Positions 1-9,714 of a DNA stretch of 64,000 nt are shown here, one piece after another. Position numbers and translations under genes: made by a program. Source of the DNA: an uncultured Methanobrevibacter sp. (GTDB lineage: Archaea; Methanobacteriota; Methanobacteria; Methanobacteriales; Methanobacteriaceae); NCBI RefSeq assembly GCF_937881195.1, contig NZ_CALGFC010000007.1, forward strand, positions 22,230 through 86,229, read 5' to 3'. Below the pieces are notes generated by a model, which saw only the letters and a program-made list of their open reading frames with translations, searched no databases and was not told where the DNA came from. How positions within the stretch are numbered: position 1 is the first letter of the stretch; each line of letters begins with the position of its first letter.

Positions 1-157
1 TATTTGCCTTTTTAATAGCTAAATATTCATTTCTAGCTTCAATTATAGCTACAAGATTATTTTTATCATTTTAAACAATTATAATAAAAAGGATTAATTT
101 AGATAGTAAATAAATCTTAAGCTATTAAAAATTAAAAAATATAGAAATATTTAAAGA

Positions 158-301
158 TTAATATATTATCCATAATCCAATTATCAATGCACTAACAATA
201 CTTATAATAAAAGAATAAACGTTATTGGGTAAAAATAAATGTTTAATAAATATAACTAAAAATAAAGCAATAAATCCTATTAATATTTTGAAAAAATCCA
301 A
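158..301 (-). CDS. small two-helix membrane protein (47 aa, TTG start)
   Basis: I found this short reading frame by reading the minus strand. It starts with TTG at 301-299, behind a GGTGAT ribosome-binding-like motif at 310-305, and ends with TAA at 158. The 47-residue product is almost entirely hydrophobic: a first helix (about residues 3-19), a short turn carrying K-H and P-N-N (about 20-27), and a second helix (28-47) ending in WIIY. No ATG lies between the upstream in-frame TGA and the TTG. I recognise no family. It is the last of four same-strand genes after the giant surface protein, which suggests membrane work linked to that system. That a protein is made is inferred from the hydrophobic pattern and the RBS. 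Confidence 0.5.
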   Translation of the reverse strand: MDFFKILIGFIALFLVIFIKHLFLPNNVYSFIISIVSALIIGLWIIY

Positions 302-411
302 ATAATCACCAACCAGTCAAAAATTATTCCCATTAAAAAACATACTAACAACTTATTTTTTCAAGATTATTTTATTATTAAATAAATTTAATATAATTAG
401 TTTATTGAAAT

Positions 412-498
412 TTAACTATTCAAAAAGATCAATTGTTTGATAAGAATACTTATAAAAACAATGATAATAATTAAAATTTTCCAATACTTATCTTTCAT
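412..498 (-). CDS. very small single-helix membrane protein (28 aa)
   Basis: ATG at 498-496 is preceded by GGTG four bases upstream, and the frame closes with TAA at 412. The 28-residue product has a charged N-terminus (MKDKYW) followed by one long Ile/Leu/Val helix and ends in FLNS. It lies between the six-helix membrane protein (576-1211) and the 47-residue protein, all on the same strand. No family is recognised. Its small size leaves real doubt, but the charge-then-helix pattern is typical of a single-pass membrane peptide. Confidence 0.4.
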   Translation of the reverse strand: MKDKYWKILIIIIVFISILIKQLIFLNS

Positions 499-575
499 AA
501 AACACCATTATTTATTAATTTTCCATCTAATACAACAAAAAATTTATTATTATTAATTTATTTTAACTTAATAGA

Positions 576-1211
576 TTATAAAATTAAAATAATGGACAAA
601 GCTATAAATACCCATGAAATAGCAAAAAATATCCAAGTTATCTTTTCTAAAAAGGATTGTCCTTTTTCAGATCTAATATCATAAGACAAATATTTATTAA
701 TATAATCCGGAAATAAAGGAATCAAACCTGTTATTAAAATCAAAAGCAATGCAATAATAGGCAATATTAAACTATCACTAATATTCAATACAAAAAAAAT
801 CACCGAAAGCCCAATTGAACCTATCAAAGATAATGTCCAAGATTTTGTAACATCATAACCCATACCAGTTTCAGGTAAAATATTATCATCATTGAAAGTA
901 CCAATCCTCAAAAAAAAGATGAAAGATAGGAAAAAAGGAGAAAAAAGAGCCCAACCAACCCAATTTAATCCAAAAGAAAAAAACACCGAAATAGCTAAAA
1001 TAACTCCCGCAAATCCTGCATATATTGCTTGTCCTTGATAAGTAAACTCTTCTTGAAAATTCTTATACTTATAATTCCCCCCTTCACGCAATAAAGGAAA
1101 AGAAAAATGATTATCTAAAAATCTCCCAAAAGAATACCTAGTAAACCACCAAATAATCCCAATAAGAGACAAAATAATCATAAAAAAGAAAGCATTACCA
1201 GTAAGATCCAT
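576..1211 (-). CDS. polytopic membrane protein of unknown function
   Basis: This 211-residue protein has about six predicted membrane helices (roughly residues 5-25, 60-80, 84-102, 124-144, 147-167 and 191-211). A charged stretch, about residues 40-58, links the first two. ATG at 1211 follows a GGGGGT ribosome-binding site. The gene starts only 23 bases after the stop of the giant surface protein upstream, so the two are probably cotranscribed. I recognise no domain. Its position directly after a large secreted protein with a hydrophobic C-terminus would fit an anchoring, export-accessory or protective (immunity-like) partner, but that is inference from context only. Confidence 0.8.
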   Translation of the reverse strand: MDLTGNAFFFMIILSLIGIIWWFTRYSFGRFLDNHFSFPLLREGGNYKYKNFQEEFTYQGQAIYAGFAGVILAISVFFSFGLNWVGWALFSPFFLSFIFFLRIGTFNDDNILPETGMGYDVTKSWTLSLIGSIGLSVIFFVLNISDSLILPIIALLLILITGLIPLFPDYINKYLSYDIRSEKGQSFLEKITWIFFAISWVFIALSIILIL

Positions 1212-1234
1212 TAAAAACCCCCATAATTTTATTT

Positions 1235-4200
1235 TTAAGTTCGATTAGGAAGATTTTCAAATGAATAAATAAAGCTATTAGTTATCCAACTATCAACAGA
1301 ATTTATAACCCCAATTCCAGAAAGTATAATCGCCTGTGAAACTCTTTTACCAGTCCCTTTAACACCTTGCATAGCAGTTTTATATAAATATTTAAATGTA
1401 GTTCCACCAATGCCTCCTCCAGTGGCAGCACAACTCACGGAAAATCCGAAAGTCGCAAGATTCTGAGGATTAGTTGGATCTTCAAACATTCCATTACCAT
1501 ATGCCATTAAGCCAATACCAACTCCACCAATTACAACCGCGGGTAAAAAACCAAGCCCTGAAGCCGATAATATGACAGCAGTACTTAATAAAGCCCCACC
1601 TAATGCATCTGCAGTTGTACGCATAAGGAATTTATTTTTAGAATCACTTTCGAAACTTTTTATAGTATTACTAACACTATCATATGTAGAAGTAACAGTT
1701 TTTGTAATAGTATTTACAACAGAACTAACAGTTTTTGTAACAGAGTTAGTTGTACTTGTAATTGTGTTTACAATTGTTTTAACTGTTTGTGTAGCCTGTT
1801 TTTTAACTGTATTATAAATAAAGTTACCTACATTAATAACATCTTTCCAATCATAAACTTTCACACGGTATTTTATTGCTTCAAACCAACCAAAACTTTT
1901 AACATACGGAACTCTAATAGTATAAGATTTCCATATAACTTTTGTTTGGAAAGTAGGATATTTAATTCCAAACCAACCAGTCTTCCATATAGTTTTTACA
2001 GAAATACCTGCAATATATTTTATTGTAATAGTTTTATAATATATTTTTGGTGGATGATATTTATAATATGTACGCCATTCATAGTGCCATAAACCTTTAA
2101 TTTCCTTCATCATTTTATCAGATAATGGAGTGCAATTAACTATTGTATCATTAAAGACCATTACAATCCCAGTAAATAATTCATTGAACCTAGTCAAATT
2201 CATATTTATAATTCCAAGATTAGGATCAAACAAAGTAATAGTTTGATTAGTTATATTCAATATTAATTCAAAATGATTAAAACCATTAATTTTCAAAAGA
2301 ACAATATTATCAATTTTTAACTTATCAAAAGTTACATTATATGCATTAGAATATATTCCTTTAGATTCTGAAGCATTTTGAAGACCCCAGAGGCTTGTTC
2401 CTTCATTATCAGTACCAGCAAGTTTTGATAGTTCTACTTCTGTTGTAAAAATTCCCCACTTTTTAAATAGTGTTGCAAGAGCTGCTGGACCACAGGTATA
2501 CACTGTAGTTGCCATGACCATCTCACTATCATCAATGATAGAAGTATCAGCCACCCAATTATTTTTAAAAATATTAGAACTATTAAAAGTAGCAATAGAA
2601 TTATAAATTGATAAACCTGCACCATTTTCAGTGAAATTATTATTTATAATATTATTACTATCTGTTTTAAATAGATAAACACCAACCCAATTATTAATTA
2701 AAGCATTGTTTAAAACATTGATATTGTCACTAAAACTAATATAAACAGCATAATAATTATAAGTTAATTCATTAAAACTAATAGTATTATAATTTGAATT
2801 TTGTAAATTAATACCATTTTCATTAGAAATTAAATTATTGCCATTAATTTTATTATTATTTGAAGCTATTAATGAAATTCCTTCAACACCATCTAATATA
2901 GTATTATTTTGTATAGTATTATTTCCAGAGAGATATAAATAAATATCTGCATTAAAGCTAGATATTATATTGTTTTTTATAATACATCCATATGATTTAA
3001 TTAAGCTTATAGCATATGCATAACCAGAACCTATAATATTAAAACCGTTAATAGTACTTCCACTACCAGAAGAAGTAATTGTAATCATATTTTGATCAAT
3101 TTCCTTAGGGCATAAATATACTTTTTCTCCTGAAACAACTTCTAAATTAATTTTTTTATTTATAATTATATTTTCATAGTAAGTACCCTCAGAAACACGA
3201 ATTGTATCTCCAAATCGTGTATTTATGCTATTAATAGCATCTTGAATAGTTTCAAAATATTCCCCAGTTCTAGTATTTAGAACACCAGTAGAATTAATAG
3301 AAATTACATTTAAAGTTTTATTTAATCCATAGTCATTAAAAGAAGCAAAGATATTTGTTGTTCCATTAGTTGTGTTTACAAGTTTTGCTCTAGTTTTACC
3401 ATTAAGTGTGCTTGTAGAGGCATTGATATTTCCATTAGTAGAATTAAAGTATATAAGTAAATCATCAGGAATATTTCCATTAGTAGAAGTATCTTCCCCA
3501 TTATTATTATATGTTAAATCAGCCTCGATGAAATATTCATAATATGTGCTATTCCAAGTAGATCTGTCTGTAGATGTAGTAATTTTCAAAATCAAATAAG
3601 GATTATATGAAAAATTCCCATTATTTATACGAATATCACTACCATTAGTTTGTGATGCTATAGGATTGTTGGAACCCCACCAATTATTAGTAAAATTCAC
3701 AACACTATTTGCACCTTCACCATATAAACCATACTGTGTATTTTTAGATATAATGTTATAATGGCCTTCACCTGAAGAGTTTTCAAATGCAAATCCTATC
3801 AAATTTTCAGAAACAATATTATCATATATCTTAAAACTATTAGAAAGACGAATGAAAATTCCATAAATATTGTTAGTTATATTATTATAAGCAATTTCAT
3901 CGTTTAAAGAATTTTCAATAGAAATACCTTTGAGAATATTGTTAGATATATTATTTGTGGATATTACAGTTCCCATAGAATTAATAATTTCAATTCCATT
4001 AAGGTTATTAGTAATCTTACTTTCCAAAATAGTGTTATTAGAAGAATTATTAATAAAAATACCTGAACTATTAATAGAACCATTAACCCAAATATTTTTT
4101 ATAAAACTACCACTTGCATTATTTTTAATTGACAAAACAGGCATAGAAGTATTTAATGCTTGAATCAGAACAAGATTATCAAATAAAGAAGTAATGGTTA

Positions 4201-7200
4201 ATTCTTTGTTTAAAATAATATTTTCAAAATATCTTTCTTTAGAAAGCCATAAACTATCACCCTCAATAGTATCAATGTCATTAATAGCTTCTTGTAATGT
4301 ATCAAAATATTTATTTGATCTAAAGTTATAAGTTTTATTAGGATTAGAAACTGCTAACCAAGGAACAACTGACAATTGATCACTAATAGTACCATTAACA
4401 ATGTTATAAGTTGCCATGATACTTGAGAACATGAAAACTAAAGATTCAAAACCGATGAAATCTCCTAAACTACTATTAGTAAAATTAGAAGGTAATTTTT
4501 TATTATTATTTGAATAAGAAACAATATAATCTGCTATTTCTAATATTTCATCATAATAAATATCTCCTTTCATAATATCTTCAGAAACATTATTTGAAAT
4601 ATGAATATTCAAACTTTCTAGAATTAAACTTGTATCCAAATCACTTTTAAGAAAAGTCACAGATTTTGCTGAAAGAATTAAAAATTCATCCATTGAGATA
4701 TTCACACCAGAAATCAAAACACTACTTGGAAGAACATGATAAGTACTAACATAAGATTGAATATAAATTGAAGCATTTTTCAGTTGCTCCATAGATATAA
4801 ATACAGTACTGGTATTAGAAACCACATCCCAAGGCATAATTGTTATAAAAGAGAAAGTTTGATTTATTATATTGTATGATCTCAAGATTTGACTAAAAGT
4901 ATAAACAAGCGAATTAAAACCTACTTTGCCAAAAGTAGAATTTTGATAATCAGGAGCTTTTCCATTAACTTCCATATATTCAGCAATAATAGATGCAAGG
5001 TCTATTATATCATTATTAGAAATTCCAAAAGATTGATTAATATTTTCAGAAATATTAGTAGGAGAACCATAATTTTTAATAGGAATCATTCCACTAAAAC
5101 CATTATCAATATTCATAACACTAATAACAGCAAGATTTAAAAACTGAGCCATAGTAATATTAGAACCATTAACAACCACAGAACTAGGCAAAGTATGATA
5201 TTTTTCAATATAATCCGTCATAAATTTACCTGCAGCTAAAATATCATTATTAGAAACAAATTTAGTATTATTACTAGAAACTATACTCCAATTATTAAAA
5301 TAAATTTCATTAGGCAAATTATTAGTGTCAAAATAATAACTTAAAATACTTGAAAAAGCATAAATCAAAGATTGATAAGAAATATTACCCAAGTTAGTCA
5401 CCATATAAGAAGGAACATTACCATTAGTCATTATATACGAACTGACATTATTTGATAGAGAAATGTAGAATTCTTCATCAAAAATAGAAAAATTTATTTT
5501 TTCTAGAATACCTGTAGGAATACCATAATTTTCTAATAAAATATTACTCCATAAATTACCACTAATATGGCCTAAACTATCACTTAATAGTTTCAGATAT
5601 TGAGGTAGGGACATGTTAATATTTAAAATACTAATATTTGTCGGAAGAGTATGACGATTCTCAATGAAATACTTAATAACACCAGAAAACAAAACAGCAG
5701 TTCCCACAGAAACAAAAATATTAGAAGAATTAGAAACTTTACTCCAAGGCTCAACTATAATAAAATCAGGTAAGTTGCCGGTTTTTTTAGTTGAGCTTAA
5801 TATTTGTGAGAACATGTATATTAATGAGTCATATCTTATATTCCCAATAGTTGAATTTTGATAGTTTGGAGCTCTTCCATCAAACATGAAATATTCAACA
5901 CTACGAGCAAGATCCAAGTAAGAATCTTGATTTAAAATACCCCCATTAGTAGTTTCAGAATATGATGTAGGATATCCAAAATCATTGAGCAATATCTGAC
6001 CTGCATAAGTACCATTCAAATTATGTAAAGTAGTTGTTAAAAGCTTTAAAAATTGAGGCATTGTAACATTATAACCACATATAATAACATTATTTGGCAA
6101 AGTATGATTAACTTCAACATAATTTTCTACAATTTCCGCTGCCTCCATGATTTGAGTTTCAGTAAAACTAACAGTAGTAGGATTAGATACAAGAGACCAT
6201 TGATTAATAGAAACATATTCGGGCAAATAACCCCTAGAAGTATAATAATCCAAAATTAATGCATAAGTGAAAACTAAATTATAATAAGACATATTTCCTT
6301 GAGATACCCAAGCATAATTTGGAGCTTGATCATTAGAATCCATATAAGATTTAATATTATCCAAAGTATTAAAATAATTATCAAACTGAATTTTACCTTC
6401 ACGAATATTTTCTGACGGATTAGAAGGAGCAGCATAATTTTTTAAAATAATAGATTGATATAAACCTTCTTTAATATTCTTTAAAGAAACAATCTCGAGC
6501 ATTAGAAACTGAGGCATATTGACAATATTTCCAGAGAGATTCATGTTATTAGGTAATGTGTGATTAAAAATAACATAATTTTTAACATAAAAAGTCATAG
6601 AGCTTACTAAATCCATGCTAATAAATTTAATTGAACTATTTTGAACAATACTCCATGGGACCAAAGTAATATAATTAGGTAAGCAATTATTTTTATTTGC
6701 AGAAACTAAAAGTTGAGCATAAGTATAAATCAAAGATTGATAGGAAATATAACCCCTAACACTAGTTGCATAATTCGGAGCAATACGGTTATTATCCATA
6801 AAATTAATAACTGAATTAGCTACCGCTAAATAATCAGCATATAATAAATTACCTCCAGTAATACTTTCATATGGATTAGAAGCAACACTGAAATTTTCTA
6901 ATATAATTGATTGTAATAATTTTCCATTTACATTTTTTAGAGATTTTAATGAAATCATTAAAAAATCGCTCATTTTGACTTTATTTTCTGAAATGATAAT
7001 AAAATCAGGTAAATCATGTTGTGACTCTGCATGGGATACTAAAGTATCAGAAGCAAGAATAATATCTGGCATATTTAAAAATATGGTCCTATTATTAGAA
7101 ACATTACTCCATTGATAAACTGTAATAAAATCAGGTAAAGTGTTTAAAGATTGATGAGAAGATAATATTTGTGCAAATGTAAAAACTAAAGATTCATAGC

Positions 7201-8347
7201 CAATATTACCAAGACTAGTAGATATATATGTTGGAGCATTAACATTATTATCCATATAAGTTTTAATCGTGTTTGCAAGATTTAAATAATCAGTTTTGTT
7301 TAAACTTCCAGATTTATTTAAATTTTCCGAAGAAACAACTACTGTTGCATTTCCTAGTTCGATAGAAGAATTTATACTATTGTTAATATTGATAATTGAA
7401 ATAGACAACAATTTTAAAAATTGGGCCATATTAATTGTTATACCATTAATTGTGATATTTAAAGGTAATTTGTGATTAACTTCCACATATGCCCTAACAG
7501 AACTAGATGCATATTGTAAATCTTCAATACTAAATTTAGTAATATTATTAGTAGCTAAATTGATATTATATGTCACTGTTTTTGTATCAGATGGGTTTCC
7601 ACTAGAATCAAGCCCATAATACTTTAAAATGGTTTCTCCAGAATTAAGCGTTAAAGTAACTGTCCTAACCACATTAATCCAATTCCCATTATTTATACTA
7701 TAATAAACCCTTGGATTTGAATCTCTACTATCTGTAGCTGTTATAGTAACATTTTTAATAGTATTATAAGTGCCGCCAGTTAAATTAATACTTACTGTTG
7801 GTGGTAAATTATCAATTATCACCCCTGCAGAATTTACACCTGAAATCTGAGTAATAGTTACAGAATTCGGTAAAACACCATTAACATAATAATAATTAAC
7901 AATTCTTGCATATGCATATACTAATGATTCATAACGAATATTACCCAACGAGCTTGATGCATAGTTAGGTGCAACACCATTAGTATTAATAAAATTTTTA
8001 ATATTTGTAGCTACTGTCAGATATTGTGCCTTTGTTAAAGTTCCTGTTGCTGTTCCAGATGGACCAGTAGGTGCACCAACATTAATTATAGTAACTGGCG
8101 TTTCATTGTTATTATTAAGTTGTATAGTGTAAGTAACTAAAGAATTTAGATAAGAAGGCATAGAGCTATTCTTATCAGAAATATCAACATATTTTGGCAA
8201 TTTACTATTAGAATCTGTGTAATTTTTAACAGCAGACGAAGAATCCTTCATCTCAGTTTCATTCAAAGTAGCAGAAGAAACAGCCCCAATAAATAAAAAA
8301 ACCAATATTAAACAAGTGAAAAAAAAGATTAGCTTTTTAAAATTCAT
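1235..8347 (-). CDS. giant secreted pseudomurein-binding, beta-helix protein with a C39-like cysteine peptidase domain
   Basis: I place the start at the ATG at 8347 (MNFKKL) because GGGGG lies nine bases upstream, giving 2370 residues. Order of parts: signal peptide (about 1-28). Then 16 pseudomurein-binding-type repeats (about 35-1320) alternating between a form ending in MAQFLKLL and a form containing APNY and SLVYTF. A chitobiase-C/Ig-like module lies at about 180-265. Two NosD-type right-handed beta-helix regions follow (about 1345-1570 and 1695-1935). A papain-like C39-type domain comes next (about 1945-2065), with Cys1952 in CGPAALA, His2024 in NHFEL and Asp near 2040 in FDPNLG. A Thr/Val-rich helical stretch (about 2180-2232) leads into Gly-rich hydrophobic segments to the end. 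Pseudomurein-binding repeats attach proteins to the cell wall of Methanobacteriales. The C39-like domain may cleave wall peptides or another protein; the substrate is not known. The C-terminal helices could insert in a membrane. Function is inferred from domains. Confidence 0.85.
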   Translation of the reverse strand: MNFKKLIFFFTCLILVFLFIGAVSSATLNETEMKDSSSAVKNYTDSNSKLPKYVDISDKNSSMPSYLNSLVTYTIQLNNNNETPVTIINVGAPTGPSGTATGTLTKAQYLTVATNIKNFINTNGVAPNYASSSLGNIRYESLVYAYARIVNYYYVNGVLPNSVTITQISGVNSAGVIIDNLPPTVSINLTGGTYNTIKNVTITATDSRDSNPRVYYSINNGNWINVVRTVTLTLNSGETILKYYGLDSSGNPSDTKTVTYNINLATNNITKFSIEDLQYASSSVRAYVEVNHKLPLNITINGITINMAQFLKLLSISIININNSINSSIELGNATVVVSSENLNKSGSLNKTDYLNLANTIKTYMDNNVNAPTYISTSLGNIGYESLVFTFAQILSSHQSLNTLPDFITVYQWSNVSNNRTIFLNMPDIILASDTLVSHAESQHDLPDFIIISENKVKMSDFLMISLKSLKNVNGKLLQSIILENFSVASNPYESITGGNLLYADYLAVANSVINFMDNNRIAPNYATSVRGYISYQSLIYTYAQLLVSANKNNCLPNYITLVPWSIVQNSSIKFISMDLVSSMTFYVKNYVIFNHTLPNNMNLSGNIVNMPQFLMLEIVSLKNIKEGLYQSIILKNYAAPSNPSENIREGKIQFDNYFNTLDNIKSYMDSNDQAPNYAWVSQGNMSYYNLVFTYALILDYYTSRGYLPEYVSINQWSLVSNPTTVSFTETQIMEAAEIVENYVEVNHTLPNNVIICGYNVTMPQFLKLLTTTLHNLNGTYAGQILLNDFGYPTSYSETTNGGILNQDSYLDLARSVEYFMFDGRAPNYQNSTIGNIRYDSLIYMFSQILSSTKKTGNLPDFIIVEPWSKVSNSSNIFVSVGTAVLFSGVIKYFIENRHTLPTNISILNINMSLPQYLKLLSDSLGHISGNLWSNILLENYGIPTGILEKINFSIFDEEFYISLSNNVSSYIMTNGNVPSYMVTNLGNISYQSLIYAFSSILSYYFDTNNLPNEIYFNNWSIVSSNNTKFVSNNDILAAGKFMTDYIEKYHTLPSSVVVNGSNITMAQFLNLAVISVMNIDNGFSGMIPIKNYGSPTNISENINQSFGISNNDIIDLASIIAEYMEVNGKAPDYQNSTFGKVGFNSLVYTFSQILRSYNIINQTFSFITIMPWDVVSNTSTVFISMEQLKNASIYIQSYVSTYHVLPSSVLISGVNISMDEFLILSAKSVTFLKSDLDTSLILESLNIHISNNVSEDIMKGDIYYDEILEIADYIVSYSNNNKKLPSNFTNSSLGDFIGFESLVFMFSSIMATYNIVNGTISDQLSVVPWLAVSNPNKTYNFRSNKYFDTLQEAINDIDTIEGDSLWLSKERYFENIILNKELTITSLFDNLVLIQALNTSMPVLSIKNNASGSFIKNIWVNGSINSSGIFINNSSNNTILESKITNNLNGIEIINSMGTVISTNNISNNILKGISIENSLNDEIAYNNITNNIYGIFIRLSNSFKIYDNIVSENLIGFAFENSSGEGHYNIISKNTQYGLYGEGANSVVNFTNNWWGSNNPIASQTNGSDIRINNGNFSYNPYLILKITTSTDRSTWNSTYYEYFIEADLTYNNNGEDTSTNGNIPDDLLIYFNSTNGNINASTSTLNGKTRAKLVNTTNGTTNIFASFNDYGLNKTLNVISINSTGVLNTRTGEYFETIQDAINSINTRFGDTIRVSEGTYYENIIINKKINLEVVSGEKVYLCPKEIDQNMITITSSGSGSTINGFNIIGSGYAYAISLIKSYGCIIKNNIISSFNADIYLYLSGNNTIQNNTILDGVEGISLIASNNNKINGNNLISNENGINLQNSNYNTISFNELTYNYYAVYISFSDNINVLNNALINNWVGVYLFKTDSNNIINNNFTENGAGLSIYNSIATFNSSNIFKNNWVADTSIIDDSEMVMATTVYTCGPAALATLFKKWGIFTTEVELSKLAGTDNEGTSLWGLQNASESKGIYSNAYNVTFDKLKIDNIVLLKINGFNHFELILNITNQTITLFDPNLGIINMNLTRFNELFTGIVMVFNDTIVNCTPLSDKMMKEIKGLWHYEWRTYYKYHPPKIYYKTITIKYIAGISVKTIWKTGWFGIKYPTFQTKVIWKSYTIRVPYVKSFGWFEAIKYRVKVYDWKDVINVGNFIYNTVKKQATQTVKTIVNTITSTTNSVTKTVSSVVNTITKTVTSTYDSVSNTIKSFESDSKNKFLMRTTADALGGALLSTAVILSASGLGFLPAVVIGGVGIGLMAYGNGMFEDPTNPQNLATFGFSVSCAATGGGIGGTTFKYLYKTAMQGVKGTGKRVSQAIILSGIGVINSVDSWITNSFIYSFENLPNRT

Positions 8348-8795
8348 TTTAACGAACCCCCTAACAATTTTAACAATCAAAATTAAATTTTTAAGAATAA
8401 AACCATGAAAATTAAATATTTAATCATGATTATTAAAGATTACTAATAAAAAATGATTATTAGTAAAAAACTAGTTTTAAAAATTCATGATATTATTTTA
8501 GTGGTCAAAAATAGATAGAGGAAAAAATATCAATTTTTAATAATAGTTTATTAATAGTATTAATAAATGAAATAAATGTATAGACATGCTATGACATTTT
8601 ATTAAAAATAGTATTAAACTAATTAATATTTAAGCTTTACTATTTAATCTTTACAAAAAAAATATAGTAAACATTCATTAATAAATAAAAGATGTACTAA
8701 TACAATTCGAAAATGAGAAAAAATGTAAAATTAATGTAAAAAATTAAAAAAAATAAAAATATATAATTAATAATAAATAAACAATTTAATGTTTT
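8348..8795. promoter_or_regulatory. upstream region of the giant surface gene with palindromes and a TATA-like box
   Basis: Reading toward the giant gene (minus strand), a TATA-like ATTAAATATTTAAT (8411-8424), itself a 14-bp palindrome, lies about 65 bases before the start codon. Nearby are a 12-bp perfect palindrome TAATCATGATTA (8421-8432) and a hairpin with 9-bp arms, TACTAATAA at 8441-8449 and TTATTAGTA at 8457-8465. The arrangement suggests a promoter with an adjoining operator, but AT-rich DNA makes short palindromes common. I see nothing else in this stretch. Confidence 0.35.
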
Positions 8796-9203
8796 TTAAG
8801 CACCAGGATTTCTAAAACTTTTTTTGTAATGTTTATCATAATATGACTTAGCAGATAACTTTGTAGAAATATAATCTGTATATTTACTATAAGGATTATA
8901 TTTAGTTTGATAACTAACAACTGTGGTTCTCAATTTGGTTTTACTAATTTTAGTTAAATAAACCTTATTATTCAAATAAACTTCATATTTACTTTTATTA
9001 GGATACTTAACATACATCTTATAAACAGAAACCACAGTTTTACCATTATAATAAGACTTCCAAGAATTTTTATAAACTAAATGATTATCACCCTTATCTA
9101 TAATTTTATAATTAGCAGCAGAAACCGTATTAGAACCAATTAACAAACCAGCAAACAGAATAAAAACACAAACAAAGACAAAAAAGTACTTTTTATCAAT
9201 CAT
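8796..9203 (-). CDS. small secreted protein, unknown function
   Basis: The 135-residue product begins with a clear signal peptide (about 1-29, ending in VSAAN). The mature part is basic and rich in Tyr and Lys (KSYYNGK, KYEVYLNNK, SYYDKHYKK) and has no cysteine, so it is probably an extracellular or wall-associated beta-rich domain. ATG at 9203 follows GGGGAG. It lies upstream of the giant surface gene on the same strand, about 450 bases away, too far to assume one transcript. No family is recognised. Confidence 0.75.
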   Translation of the reverse strand: MIDKKYFFVFVCVFILFAGLLIGSNTVSAANYKIIDKGDNHLVYKNSWKSYYNGKTVVSVYKMYVKYPNKSKYEVYLNNKVYLTKISKTKLRTTVVSYQTKYNPYSKYTDYISTKLSAKSYYDKHYKKSFRNPGA

Positions 9204-9714
9204 GACAAACTCCCCAGCATAAATGTATAATAATAGTAATAATAATAAATATAATATAAAATAATATATAAATATTACTAAAAAGAGTAGTAATAAGAAG
9301 AATAATTTTTATTCATATAAAAGATTAGCTATTTGAATTATTTTTCATTAAAAATACAATTTTTATATTAATTAAAATAATAAAATATAATGTTATTTAT
9401 TTTTAAAAACATCATAATATCTATTTTCAATTCTAAAAGATCTTCTTGTATTAATTTAGAATTATAAAAATATTTTCCTAATATATAATAAAATATAATA
9501 AAAAATCTAGCATCCTAAAAATATTTATTTCATATTTAACAAATATATTATTAATAAAAATTAATTATTGAAAATTAATTAATAAAAATTAATTAATGAA
9601 AATTAATTAGCAAAAACTAATTTTAAAAAATAATAATAATAATTTCAAAAAAAGAATTTATTTAGCCACTACTCTTTTAAATGTTATAGTGACTTTGTTT
9701 TTATTAACTATTAG
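9204..9714. repeat. intergenic region with short AT-rich tandem repeats
   Basis: This 511-base divergent gap is nearly all A and T. Around 9555-9622 a unit close to AAAATTAATTAATG is repeated about four times. I see no RNA gene or open frame. The last 50 bases should hold the promoter of the hydrolase gene; CTTTTAAATG near 9675 is a possible TATA element. Confidence 0.5.

Noticed and set aside
1..74. An open frame at the left edge (plus-strand frame ending with TAA at 72-74, reading FAFLIAKYSFLASII...), also readable on the minus strand as AIIEARNEYLAIKK
   Set aside because: Both strands are open over only 70 bases and neither shows a start or a recognisable domain, so I cannot tell whether a gene end is present.
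1572..6259. Several plus-strand frames of 60-100 residues inside the giant surface gene
   Set aside because: They are antisense to a long, clearly coding frame with strong repeats and have no ribosome-binding sites.
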